From Favolaschia claudopus (Eukaryota; Basidiomycota; Agaricomycetes; Agaricales; Mycenaceae), in contig JAWWNJ010000164.1 of the NCBI GenBank assembly GCA_037176885.1, positions 186,001 to 250,000 on the forward strand: DNA of 64,000 nucleotides. The letters run 5' to 3'. The position numbers were made by a program, and so were the translations under genes. The first letter of the stretch is position 1. Every line of letters starts with the position of its first letter. Below are positions 23,339-34,169 of the stretch, piece by piece. A model generated the notes under the pieces. It ran no database searches. It was not told the origin of the DNA and was given only the letters and a program-made list of their open reading frames with translations.

Positions 23339-24702
23339 CTAACACTCCGACTCGGACCACTCCCTCCGCAACTGCTCCGCCCACGCCATGATAAAATACA
23401 GGACGCCAGCAGGGAGCATACACTGCACTGCAACCTCGCGCCAATCCCAGCGCCGACCGCCCCACCTTCCTCCGAAGCGACGCCATCCACCCTTCACAGC
23501 AGCGTGCTTGGAATTCGGGGGCGTCGGGCCCGGGGACAGGGTGTTACTATTATTGACGTGGTTCAGGTTGCTGCTGGAGGCAGATGGCGCGGGCTCCCGT
23601 GAATCCCACCAAAGATTACTGGTGACCCAGATCTGCACGCTCCGACTCATACACGTCGTCGTCCCGATGGCGGCCCACGTCGCGGCGGGGCGTTGCGTGT
23701 GATCGAGGAACTTGAGCGTGAACTGCGTTGCGGACCAGCAGATTGCTTGGAGTGCGAGGAGGCGGATGAGCGTGGCGAGGGGCGGGTAGTAGACTCGCCA
23801 GCGCGTGAAGAGGCCGGTGGTTAGTGCGAGGCATTGGTAACCTGTGAGAATTGCCTGCAAGGGTTGAATCTATTAGCGCGAAGAAACGCACAAGCAGCTA
23901 AATGGTTTACCCAAAGAGCGGATACGAAAAAGTCGATGCGTTCGGGGACGCGTCGGCCAGTAGGTGGGTAGTACATGATATAGAGATTATAGAAGGTTCC
24001 TATAGTAGCGGGGACAATCGAAAGCAAGCGGGAGAATTCGAAGAAGAGGGGGGTGAGACGCTGTTCCAGCGTTGTTGGTGGGACTAGCGGGGCGGATACA
24101 GGAATGAGGCGGGAGGTTGGGAGATGGCGGGGCTGCGACAGAGGTGTCAGTCTTCGAGCGTGAACAGAGCAGCATCCGTCGAAAGAACAAAACTTATGCG
24201 CAGATGGCATAGAAGAAAGAGAAGAAGAAATGAAGGATAACTTCTACGCAAGCGAAGAAGCGTAGATCTGGAATTCCAGGAAACAAAAAACAAAACGAGA
24301 CAAACAACCCACCGGCTCATCAAGCTCAGTTTCCGTCTCTCCAGCACCCAGCTGCCCAGGGGCGGTAGAAATCGTATCCACCTTCCCCCGCCCACCAAAA
24401 AGACGCGCTCGAAACGTCGGCGCGCGCCGCGCGGTGTAAATTACGTCTTCGTCCTCTGTGTCGTCATCAGAGCCTGGCGGCATCCGGCCAGCGAGGGTAT
24501 ATGTGAAGGACGGGGAGGAGGACGAGCGCGATTTCGCGTGCAGGGTGCTGGGAGGGAAGAAGAAGTTATGGGGCGGATCGAGTCGGAAGTGCTGTGTGGA
24601 TTTGGTGCGACTTTTTGAGGAATTTGAAATAATTGTGGCGGCTAGCGGGGCGAGTGAGGGTGCATTGGACGCATGGACTCTGTTCGTCGTGGTGGTCAGC
24701 AT
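23339..24702 (-). CDS. EOS1: N-glycosylation protein EOS1 family, ER membrane
   Basis: Fungal ER membrane protein linked to N-glycosylation and oxidative-stress tolerance in yeast. Three exons (24702-24313, 24132-23911, 23854-23339) splice to 1128 nt, giving 375 residues with no frame slip. The N-terminal 150 residues are Ser-rich and disordered (with DDDTEDEDVIYTARR). The EOS1 core follows: RLLSIVPATIGTFYNLYIMYY, FVSALWAILTGYQCLALTTG, LATLIRLLALQAICWSATQF and AAIGTTTCMSRSVQIWVTSN. A last hydrophobic segment lies near the C-terminus (MLPAGVLYFIMAWA). This suggests four membrane spans in the core region plus a terminal one. It lies downstream of DPH2 on the same strand, 265 bp from its stop. 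Confidence 0.88.
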
Positions 24703-24967
24703 GGTCGTAGAGACCAAGAGATGAATTCGCACTGTATTTCCTACTAGTAACCGTCGGTGGATAAGAGTAAAAGATAAGAGCTGCACTTCGTATGACGAGA
24801 GTTCGCGGTAACTCAGGTCTTTAATTTCATTTTCATTTTTTCTTCGGCTACAGTAGTCTCTATCTGTACAAAAGCATCGAGCCGTTGACTCTACTCCACA
24901 GCGCCCAGCCCAGGCTTTCGACAACTGATCGAATACTTCCAATTCAAGAACGTTTATCGACCTCCGC

Positions 24968-26685
24968 TCAATGGTCATCCGTGTACCCTCGCGCAATCCC
25001 ACTCCTCCCCTGCTCCAACACGCTCGGTGCATCCTCCCCAACACGCGCCTCGAGCCCACGGAACGTTCTGTATTGGAAGAATCGCGCTGAGATCACGATA
25101 AGTAAACGAACGTTGAGATAATTAGCACGTCATCTACCTCCTGCGCTATCAGCCAAAGCCACAGCTGTATCCTGGTTGCGTAGTGCAACGGCGGAAGAGC
25201 TTTCATCCGCTACCTCCTTGCCCTTGCTCGGTCGTCCGCCGTACTGCTTGGCGTGTCGATATTTCCCTGTTATCAGCGAGAAGACAGGCTGATCGGGGTC
25301 GTCGTCCGAGTCTGGAGGGGTGGCTGGAGGGTCTTCCGTACCAGCTTCGGCGAGAAGTTTTTCAAAATCGAGCACGTATCGCCCAGTCCAGCTTTGTTCC
25401 GCTCTCAATGCCACCTCCAGCTCGAATGGTGTGACGATTGGTCGGAAGAAATCCTACTGAGGGTAAGGGTGATTTGAGGGAACGATTAGCTAGTTATGCG
25501 CACCCGAGACTCGATCAGACTGTTCTCAGGGCATGCGACCAGTACGAAACATTCCACCTCGGAGAAGTTCGCAAGCTTGGAGGGATTGAGCTTGCCTACA
25601 CTAATTGTGTAGCTCTTCTTGTGCGACCGTGCGAGGAGGGCACGGAGGTGCCTTGATGAGGGGGAGGTACGATGCTGAATAGGGATAAGGATAAACGACA
25701 AAAGGATAGAATCAGCATACCAACACCGAGTGGTGGCCAACAAGGATGCCAAAGACGTCGGCGTCCCTTGCTTTTTGCACGGTCGCGTATCGTCGCATGA
25801 GGAGCCGGTTGGTGCGGGTAGACTCGACACGCGCCAATTTGGCGACTGGATCGTAGGAGTAGACCTGAACGCAGGTGAGGCAGTAATTTTTTTTTGAGGT
25901 TGTTTGGAGAAGCGTACGTTGCAGGTTGAGTGTGTGATGAGGAGATTGGTCAGTCCTAGACTTTCACCGCCGATGTATACGATGTCGGTGGCTTCGTCGG
26001 ACATGGGCACCTTTAGTTGCTGTTTTCAAGGCCGCAGCGATGCTTTCTGACTGTAATGATGAGGGTTGAAATAAAGCAGTCGGTATACATACCTGCCTGA
26101 TGCGCATATGCAACATCGTACCGCAGAGCAGCACTGGTTCCTTCAAAGATTTCCGCTATGCGCTGTGAACAGTCGTCCACATTGATCGCCTTCTTTCCGA
26201 AAACATATATTACTGGCAAACGCGAGGTTCTACCGCCAGAAATTAGCTCAAGAGGCGATCCAGATCAAGCACACATCATACTGGCTCATGCAAGCATAAC
26301 CATAATGCACCATCGCGTCTGCATCGACATGCTGAGCCGCGACTTCGTCTACGCAGCAACTGAGCAGCGTTAACACGAGATGCTAACCGCAAATCAGCTG
26401 GCGACGTGCCTGCCGTAGGAAGTGTCCGCGAGAACGTAGAGCTCCCTCCCCAGACCGATCCCTGCTTTAAGCCTCCGATATACGGGTACAGACTCGTGTA
26501 AGAGCTCGTCGGGAAATTGAAGCGCGATGCGTTTGTAGTCGCCCGCGATGATTTGTTCGATGGTTGGTTCGATTTCGTAGAAAACTTTCTAGGTCGACGG
26601 GCGAGGATGCTGTACCCTCTGGTTGGACATCTATGGTTCGGGAAATGACATCGACACCAGACGCAGAGAAAGTAGTTTCGGCCAT
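24968..26685 (-). CDS. DPH2: Diphthamide biosynthesis protein 2, frameshifted as read
   Basis: Subunit of the iron-sulfur enzyme (with Dph1) that transfers the 3-amino-3-carboxypropyl group to a histidine of elongation factor 2. Start ATG 26685 ([16 protein letters not shown]). Family blocks occur in order: [48 protein letters not shown] joined by splicing to [75 protein letters not shown] and, in a last exon from about 25085, [13 protein letters not shown]. The intron after TSYG has a GC donor (AG/GCACGT). Single-base gains shift the frame at the A4 run 26581-26584, at 26012-26014 and near 25650. Because DPH2 is normally single-copy, assembly error is plausible. Confidence 0.88.
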
Positions 26686-26707
26686 GATTGAAAATCCACG
26701 GCCAACA

Positions 26708-26777
26708 CCAGATCCGCTTGAAGTTTACTTTGTACTTGAAGACCACGCCAGATCCGCTTCGAGTTTACTTTGTACTC
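26708..26777. repeat. 40-bp tandem duplication between DPH2 and YPP1
   Basis: Two copies of a 30-bp word (CCAGATCCGCTT...AGTTTACTTTGTACT) start at 26708 and 26748, a 40-bp period, with two or three differences. They sit in the 217-bp space shared by the divergent DPH2 and YPP1 starts, so they may affect both promoters. Confidence 0.8.
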
Positions 26778-26902
26778 AACAGCCCAGACGCATAGAAAAG
26801 CACGGATAGAGGAAAGCACAGAAATTCAGTGGGTGCCTGAAATGGAGGTAAAAGTTTGGAGCAAGCGGGTGTGACGAATGTGACCGCTTGACGGACTCCG
26901 TC

Positions 26903-29900
26903 ATGTCGGGCAAGGACAAGCACTACTGGTCCCAGCTTCGTTCTGCTCTTACTGCTGGCCAATGGTCCTCTCAAATCCCAGCAAAGGACCCCCAACGGAA
27001 CTCCTCTGTCTTGGTCGGAACTATTTCGAAAATTCAATAAACATTGCATTGGCTACAAGGATGTTGCTGAAGTCGCGTCTCAAACTCACGCCCTGGCCTT
27101 ACTCATAGCCGCAAACTCCAAGGAACAAGACGCCGATAGACCCCCAAAGACTGGCGAATTTATTTTGGAGTTGGATGACGAGTGTATGGTTGCCGAGGAG
27201 CGAATAGCGGAGGCTACAGCTGGCTACGAAATCTTGAAGAAATTGGAATCAGCTAATTTCGATGTGCGTGCCTAAATAAACGGCCGCTGATCAATGATTT
27301 ATCGACGTTCAGACCCTCAATTTTGCGTTGGCGTACTATGCATATGCTTTGGGAACCCCTCAGAATGCATCTCTCATCTGCAGAAAGTCCCCGACGTCTC
27401 TCATATAACTGAACATATTCCCGTCGCAGGCACATCTCGCAGCACGACGATGTCGCTCCAAGTTCCAGGGGGAGACGCGCCTTCCATCTCATCGGTTGGG
27501 GGATCCGCTGCGAGCGAGTCGGCCTCCAATGTACCAGTGAGCGACGGAAGGGCATGGGCTATGACGGAATCGTTCCGGAGCATATGTCTGCAGGGTATGA
27601 CCCACGTTTGTTTTTTTGTGGTCACGATCACCAACTTTTTCATCAGGGATGTCCAATGAGAAACTGTTTCCGTCGGAACCCGACAAGGCGCTCGCAGTGT
27701 ATTCCACCGCCCTTCCGCTGTTGTCGATGACGAATCGGAATTTGTATCCAACGCCAGCCCCATCGGCGCTTCCGGGAAACTCGATTTCGCCTCCTTCACC
27801 CGTTTCCGGAACTTTGGCGATGGGTCGAGACTATAATATGGCGCGCCGTCGCCGTCGGCGCGCGTATCTGTGATATCAACCGAGAAGACACGCACAACGT
27901 TCTCTGGTCCTGGCTTGCACATTACTCAACTTGCAGCGCTTACTGGCCCTCAAACTTCCGCACCGCACATCGCTGTACAATTTCCGTGCTGTACATCCGT
28001 GCTCTTGTCCTGCGTAACGGTAGTCCGCTCCACCAGCAGACATCAGCAAGCCCCCTCCGTGGTTACACACCGCTCGCTCCGTGATCCAGGAATACCGCGC
28101 GATTTTGAGCGTATGCACCAAATTTCCGCGCGCCGGGGAGCACAATGTCAAGGTCGAAGAGTTTGTGGACCTCTGTGTCGCTGTGTGGGAGGCCAGTGGT
28201 GCTATCGGCGACTATGCCGGCTGGGTGATCGATGCAAGTCTTTTTTGTTCTGTCCTCGTCATTGATTTTCATTGTCAGCGTCCCTTAGGTTCTCTGGTGG
28301 GCAACGCGCATGACGTTCAATTCGTTCCGCATCATGCGACATATGACGCGATTGCTGCATGTCTCCGGTGATACTGCGCTAGCTAAACGCACCCTGAAGC
28401 TGTATGTTCAGATTGTCAGCAAGGCGTGGCAGGCCAGTGATTGCACCATTTCGGACGATACAGACTCCAATCGTGATTGGGTCGAGACACTCGTAGCTGG
28501 GTCACGCATGTTGTGCAAGTCGGCGTCGATTTCGCAAGATGGGATTGAGGACGCCCGGGAAGCCGGTAGACTCATCGATTTGGCACGGACGCGGCTTGAT
28601 ACGAACCACTTCGACCTCGTCGCTGCCGTAAACCTCGCGGAAGGCGTGTGGAATTCCGTTATGGCGCTCAAGGGTACTTTTTGCATTCTTCCTCTATATT
28701 TTTGTCTGTTCCGACGATTGTCTCAGAGCGAGATCCCCATAGCCGCCCAAAGCGTCTCGCAGATGCGCACGAATTCTTCCTCAAGGCGACAGAAACACAC
28801 TCTACGCCGGGGCTGGGCATTATCATCTCGCGCTGTCGTATGCCCGCCCAGGTCCTTCATACGATCTCGAGAAAGCGTTGCTCAGTTCGGGACTCGCGGT
28901 GGAAGGCGACCCGAAGGAAATCAGATATTGGCATCTCATTGGCCTGCTCCTTGCTGCGTCGGAGCAATGGAAAGCCGCAGAGGAGATCTTTGAACGAGGT
29001 GCAGAGATTGGGGAACCGGCAGCGGAGGACGAGCTTTTGAATGGAGGTAGCAATAATTCGGAGCTGTTGACCGATGGACGCGCGATTGATGGATTACCTT
29101 CAGTTGATGGTGCTACGCATCCTGTTCTGAAAAGAGCGTCAATACCACCCCCTCCACCACCCCCGATATATCTTCTTGACCAGCCTGGTATGCCGCCGGC
29201 AGCCGACTTGCTCCTCCCTGCAGCGGACCATGCGGCACCGTCGAGGCAGGAACTCTTCGAGTATTCCTTGCAGTTGCGGATGACGCAGGTCGCCCTGGTT
29301 GAGCATGTAGAAGGTGCTGAAGGCGCGGAGGCAAAATGGCTGGACGTGTTTTCGTGGATTGCGGAGCGGAGGGGTTTGGCGGGTGCGTTCTTCACTTCGA
29401 ATCATAGGATCTGCTGCTTATATTCCCTGCTGCTTATATTCGGATAGCTGTTGCAGCTGAGGAGCGCCAACCCTCCGGCATGAACAACCTCAAGTCACCG
29501 TCCGAACTTGTGCTCTCTGTGTCGCGGTCTTCTCATGACAAAGGCCCCCAAGAGCCGCCACAACAACCTCAGATCATTACCCTCACCACCAGAGGACGAT
29601 ACGCTACCTTGCCTATGCCCCATACAATTACGATCTCACCCGCAACTCCCGAGGAAGTATCGCGTGGTTTCCCTGAACCCAAACCACCGAGAAAACTTCG
29701 GAGGAGAAGGCGAATGGGCAGGTGAACGGTTCCCGAGGCCGGTCGCTTTCCATCGATAGAGGAGATACGTCGAAGTCGAAAAAGGTGCAGCAGATGTTGA
29801 AAAATCGCGTCAATAAGGGGCAAGCACGGATCAGCACTATTTCCAAGCGAATTGGGAGTGGCGTCGTGCGCCCCGGACATTTGCGGAGATCCAACTCGAC

Positions 29901-30689
29901 GCCAGGTTAGTCAACAGCTTCTAAGCATTTTGATATATTCCCTGACGCATTTGTCAGATTTTCATGCTGTGCTACGCCCGACGTCGTATCAAGCATCGTC
30001 GATACACTCTCGACCCAATATGGGCTCTTTGATACGGCGCAACTCGATCACCCCGAGCATATCGCCGCCACCGCCACCGCCTACATTGCCTGCAGCACAG
30101 ACCAAGTGGAGTCATAGGACGGCGCGGGAGACTCGGCTTGAGAGCGACTTGTGGTTGATGTCTGCTGCGACGTTTCGACGACTGGGAAAGATTGAGCAGG
30201 CGAAGGGTTCTATTCAAGAGGCGGAGGTGAAGGATGAGGGGAATCCAGCTGTTTGGGTGCAGGTTAGTACTATCTTCTTTATGTCTTAAATGATCTCGAA
30301 GCTCAACCCCGCTCAAGCTTGGACTATACTACGTCGCTTTGGGGCATATCCAACACGCGATCGAAGCGTTCCAAAAGGCGCTCTTCATCGACCCGGATGA
30401 TGTTTCTGCGTCGGTTCACTTGTGCCGCTTATACCTTACTCCGGAAGGCTCGTCGCGAACGGCGGAAGATGAGGTGGATGCTAACAACGTCGACCTCGTT
30501 GCTGGGATGCTTGGGCATCTGACGCGAGGCGCTGGATGGGACGTGCCTGAGGTTTGGTACTTCCTCGCCAAGGCGTATGGGATGCAGGACCGCAAGGATA
30601 AGGAGCGGGAATGTTTGACCCTTGCGCTCCAACTGTCTGAACGGCGGGGCGTGAGAGAGGTGGCTAGTGCTGTTGGTTGGTGTATTTGA
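26903..30689 (+). CDS. YPP1: TPR protein, cargo-transport protein YPP1 family
   Basis: Large tetratricopeptide-repeat protein. YPP1 in yeast recruits the phosphatidylinositol 4-kinase Stt4 to the plasma membrane (TTC7/EFR3 complex) and affects endocytic cargo traffic. Start ATG 26903 (MSGKDKHYWSQLRSALTAGQW). Segments in order include WSELFRKFNKHCIGYKDVAE, LESANFDTLNFALAYYAYAL, HLQKVPDVSHITEHIPVAG, ITQLAALTGPQT-like, LLAASEQWKAAEEIFERGAE, then C-terminal TPRs (AATFRRLGKIEQAKGSIQEA, GHIQHAIEAFQKALFIDPDD, WYFLAKAYGMQDRKDKE). A low-complexity Ser/Pro linker lies at about 29500-30050. The frame slips by one in C5 at 26989-26993 and back by one in G3 at 27351-27353. About ten short introns are implied; several internal borders are approximate. 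Confidence 0.8.
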
Positions 30690-31010
30690 GGGTTTTCTTT
30701 TCTTGCGCTCGTGGATGCATTGTTTATTTATGCTCACATACAGTCGTATAATTCTACATTGAGAAGATACCCAATCATGTACTATACAACTCGGCACGCG
30801 TTTAGAGATACTCACAAAGGTGTGAGCTCGAGACCGGAGACCTTCCAAATTAGGAAGTTTGCACTTGAATAGCAAGCTTGAGCTAGCAGGCGACGCTGGA
30901 CATCACCTTTTGAAGAGATATGGTCCAGAAACGAATGGAAATTGCAACGTAACTCAATTGATACAGTATGAAGTGCGAAGAAAAGGTCAAAGCGAATTAT
31001 ATTCGATTTA
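30690..31010. other. Intergenic, no gene seen
   Basis: This 321-bp stretch holds the 3' flank of YPP1 up to the edge of the right U2 duplication. No coding or RNA feature was recognised. Confidence 0.35.
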
Positions 31011-31052
31011 CACTAAGGTTAGGGGTTAGGACAGCGGAGGAACCAAAAAACA

Positions 31053-31243
31053 AACCCCTGACGACACAAGCCTGTAGTGCAGCGGCAAGGTCATCGCGTC
31101 CGTTTGTTGCAAGCAGAGCAAAACGAACAAGGGCGGCAAAAATTAGATAACCAGAAATGCGTGCGGTGCACGCATAATAGTGGTTAAACTATTAAGAACA
31201 GATACTACACTTGATCTAAGCCAAAAGGCCAGAGTGGTAAGAT
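31053..31243 (-). ncRNA. U2: U2 spliceosomal snRNA, copy 2
   Basis: Second complete U2 gene, read on the minus strand from 31243. The branch-site recognition region, stems IIa and IIb, and the Sm site AATTTTTG are identical to copy 1. Differences seen by eye: one T fewer in the first ten bases, one extra T in stem III (GTTCGTTTTG) and ACTACAGG in place of ACTACTGG near stem IV. All essential elements are intact, so both copies could be expressed. Confidence 0.94.
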
Positions 31244-31376
31244 TCAGGATGTTGGGTGCGGGCTTTTATACGTTGGGAGGTGGTCCGTGCGCGGGAAGCG
31301 AGTCGAGTGGGATGATGATCAGTGGGTTGGTCCGTGCGAGAGGGGGGGCACGTGCAAAAGTTCCGCCCATTTGGCA
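31244..31376 (-). promoter_or_regulatory. U2 snRNA promoter, copy 2
   Basis: Carries the same elements in the same order as copy 1: CCAAATGGGCGGAAC, TTTGCACGTG, CGCACGGACCA twice (plus-strand 31328-31338 and 31281-31291), and a TATA box at 31265-31270. TATA-to-start spacing is again 27 bp. Confidence 0.65.
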
Positions 31377-31542
31377 ACTCTCTGAATTTGTCTGAGGTTC
31401 AGAGCTGAGATCTGAAAGCTCAGAGCAAGCTCTGCAGCTGTCTGAGCTAAGCCTGAACTATCCAGCGTGGTCTCAAATGAAGCGAGTAATTTTTCAAATT
31501 ACGAGCGCGCAAGCAACGCGCAAATCTCTGAAAAGGCTGGTC

Positions 31543-32290
31543 TAACACTAGTCTCTCGTAGACAGACGCTCTATATAAATTGTCTCGTACCTCACCATAT
31601 ATAGAGTCTGTTACTTACCGCGGGGTGAAACCGGAGTGTGACCTTATTATATAATCCGTCAAAGCTCGGCAAACCCCGAATGCGGCCGTTGTGCAGCTTG
31701 AGTTCAGAATCTGAGTGCAACAACTAGGAATATGCTCTAGGTACCATATAGATAGCCTGGGTATAACCTTGAATCTCTTCGTGGATGTTGTGGCTGATAT
31801 TGAATGATTTCTCTGAAACTCGGGATTGAGCGAGTTTCGGCCGATCGGCCGAAAGGTGCTTGTTGCGAGGTATGAGTTTTGCTCTCTGCCTCTTCGTTAG
31901 CAAACATTCTAAGCATATAGAGCTCTGATATATGTCTTCAAGAACAGATCTGCTGAGAATTTTCTCAAAAAACGCGTCCCCTGGTGGAGATTTTCGCGAG
32001 TCGGAATCTGATTATCTAAGATTATGTAATAAGCCAGCACTCCGGTCAGACCCCCGCGGTAACTACAAGACTAGTCTAACACCTTCGCTGGGGGAAAGTC
32101 TCTAGATCTCTCCAAGTCTCTCGTATCTCTATAACGCACATGCCATTCGAAGATACATATCGTAGATCGAATCGGCGCAACAGTCGAATGCTAAATCATC
32201 ACCGGATGTCTTCCCGACCGCGCCTGAAGATCCTGGAAATTATGTTCACCGTCGTTGTAGATTGGGCACCAAGACAGTACCTGACTGGAT
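31543..32290. other. 748-bp intergenic stretch with a 20-bp palindrome
   Basis: No gene is supported. It contains the perfect palindrome listed at 31835-31854. Several patches are rich in TCTCTAGA/TCTCGTA-like words near 31550-31600 and 32095-32130, but I could not assign them to a known element. Confidence 0.4.
31835..31854. repeat. Perfect 20-bp palindrome
   Basis: TTTCGGCCGATCGGCCGAAA reads the same on both strands with no spacer. It may be a dimeric transcription-factor site or a cruciform-prone remnant; no function is supported. Confidence 0.6.
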
Positions 32291-32650
32291 TTATTTCTTC
32301 CCTTTTCGGGGCTTAGTCCCTTTTCTGCGGGTGACTACTGTACCCTCGGGCAACAGGGTCGTCACTCGGTCGAGAGAAACGCTCCAGACGCAGATGAGTG
32401 TCTGTGCTCCCCAACCAACGCCCCATATCTGTTCGTCTCCCCCCTCGTCATTCAATAGAGTCGCCTCTGTGGTAGGCAAATCAGATCCAGCAGCAGCCAT
32501 CGATTCCTCGTTCAAGTTGGCACGCGCGCGCGAACCGCGATATTGAGTTTTTTTATAGTCCTCCGCGTTGAGTTCGAGTCCATAACGCTCGAGAGCGCGT
32601 TCCTGAACGTGCTCCTGGGAATACGCAGCGTCTTTTGTCGACTTTGGCAT
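32291..32650 (-). CDS. Small unrecognised protein, 119 residues
   Basis: An uninterrupted frame from ATG 32650 (MPKSTKDAAYSQEHVQERAL) to a stop at 32291. It is hydrophilic, with a helical-looking N-terminus (HVQERALERYGLELNAEDYK), a central segment IWGVGWGAQ, a strand-like VWSVSLDRVTTLLPEGTVV and a very basic tail RRKGTKPRKGKK. No signal peptide or known domain was recognised. The residue composition and the basic tail look like a real protein rather than a chance frame, but there is no independent support. Confidence 0.45.
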   Translation of the reverse strand: MPKSTKDAAYSQEHVQERALERYGLELNAEDYKKTQYRGSRARANLNEESMAAAGSDLPTTEATLLNDEGGDEQIWGVGWGAQTLICVWSVSLDRVTTLLPEGTVVTRRKGTKPRKGKK

Positions 32651-32976
32651 CAGAAATTGGAGGTGAAAGGCAAGGTGTGGTTGTCCAGTTCGTCGGAGTA
32701 AGTTAGAGTCATTCTATGGCGGTGCCGTCGACAGAGGTATGGTGAACCAGTGTAACCAATTCGTTATTCTATCGTTTATTTTCTGCAAAATATTCAAGAG
32801 TCAAGGGCCGATACGAGCAGCTGCAGCAAACGAGAGCCAGCCATTCAGAATCAAGTTCAACTGTAGGCGAACGTTCAAAATGGGAAGGAGGCAAAGAAAC
32901 CAAAACAACGCGTCATGACGTCAACCACTACCTAGGTCTATGTGCCTTCTCTTCCTTCCCTCAAGAATAACTCGAA

Positions 32977-33752
32977 ATGCAAAATCCAAGCTCTGAGATT
33001 GTCGCCGTGGTATCTCTGCTCACCGCCGCCGCCGTTCCAGAGGTTCAGAAGGCCGCATTCTACAAGTATATGACCCCCGACGCCGGTTTCCGTCACCCAA
33101 TTTGCAGTGTTACTCCTGGTCCTGGTTCGAGGGATCAAATGCTTGGGATTTTTCAGTAGGTCGCAGGGAAACCGCATTTTTGTGGAACTGAACTCGTGGA
33201 ATAGGTGGTATCGAATAATGTCTCCGAATATCGACATCAAAGTGAACAGCGTCGGTGCGTTGTTTCGGCGACCATGGTAGAACCTGCCACGCATTCTGTC
33301 ATAATAGTGCATGATACCGCCAACAACGTGATTCTCTTGGACGTGGTTCAGCGCTTTCACATCCGCCTTTCACCATTCAAACCCGCTCCGTCGCGTCTCT
33401 TGGTTCGATTAACCCTCAGACTGGAGAACGGATTGTAATGCCCGCATTTCCATTCAATCGAATCGGATCCTGACTTGCTTTTCAGGTACCGCATTGCCAT
33501 GCAGGAAGACTTCTACCATCCCGATGTAAGTGCGCCTCGATCGGTGGGAGACCGATTCTGTTGGCATTTTGACACAATTATCAGGACTTCATGTCGCTGC
33601 TCGTTCCTCCCCTTGCCCCCCTCGTGCGCACCGGTCTGTCTCTGGCTTCTTCCGTATCCAAAATTTCCGCGAACCTTGGTCAACTTTTTGGAATCTGGTC
33701 GACGAGTGGCCACGATGCGCACCATGCTGGATTGTACGATAAGAGAGATTGA
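32977..33752 (+). CDS. SigF-like NTF2-fold protein
   Basis: Five exons (32977-33155, 33205-33254, 33308-33434, 33486-33525, 33585-33752) splice to exactly 564 nt, giving 187 residues. The layout matches a fungal family with an NTF2-like fold: MQNPSSEIVAVVSLLTAA, FYKYMTPDAGFRHPIC, FQWYRIMSPNIDIKVNSV, VILLDVVQRFHIRLSPF, APSRLLVRLTL and YRIAMQEDFYHPDDFMSLL. The C-terminal stretch (LVPPLAPLVRTGLSLASSV) is hydrophobic. NTF2-like folds form cone-shaped pockets for small ligands or proteins; the role of this family is not established. No frame slip was found. Confidence 0.78.
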
Positions 33753-34169
33753 GAATTCTGTGTGTTCCCTGCCCTGCTCTGGACCTTGTAACTTGTACTT
33801 TCTTGAAGTGACGTCTTTCTCGTGATCCTTGTACTCTTTTAGATGTTCTTTACCAAACGACGCAGTTCTTGATGATTGTCCGGCGACGCTTGCTTGGGTC
33901 TCTATTGTCTTGACTCTCGACTCAGGATGAAGGGATTTTCTATACTTGGAGTCTTCTAGCCCTCTTCTGTCTCACGCTCGCCGACTTGACTCGCACCCTT
34001 CTTTGGAATTACTCTGTGACCGGTTTCTCTACCGTATACCGTTGGCTCCAGTGGGCTCCAGAGGCATTATTAGAATTGCGTCGATATCATCATCCTTCAT
34101 TCACCTGCCTGAATTAGCTCGGGTGGACCCGCAGCAAGTCCCACAATCCACACTTTCTTCGGAACCGTC
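33753..34169. other. Upstream region of Argonaute 1, partly duplicated
   Basis: 417 bp without a gene. The last 165 bp, from about 34005, resemble the region just upstream of the second Argonaute (about 39067-39204). They share GAGGCATTATTAGAATTG and a CTCTGTGA(C/T)CGGT(T/A)TCTCT word, so the tandem duplication included promoter DNA. Confidence 0.6.

Larger units (their letters stand above)
31011..31542 (-). repeat. Inverted segmental duplication, right copy (carries U2)
   Basis: Reverse-complement partner of 22392-22924. Similarity is near-perfect in the 5' two thirds of U2, strong in the promoter and weaker in the upstream flank, as expected if selection keeps only the RNA gene and its control elements. 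Confidence 0.85.

Noticed and set aside
28823..29395. 190-codon minus-strand frame inside YPP1
   Set aside because: The plus strand at the same place encodes clear TPR-type helices, so the minus frame is a shadow.
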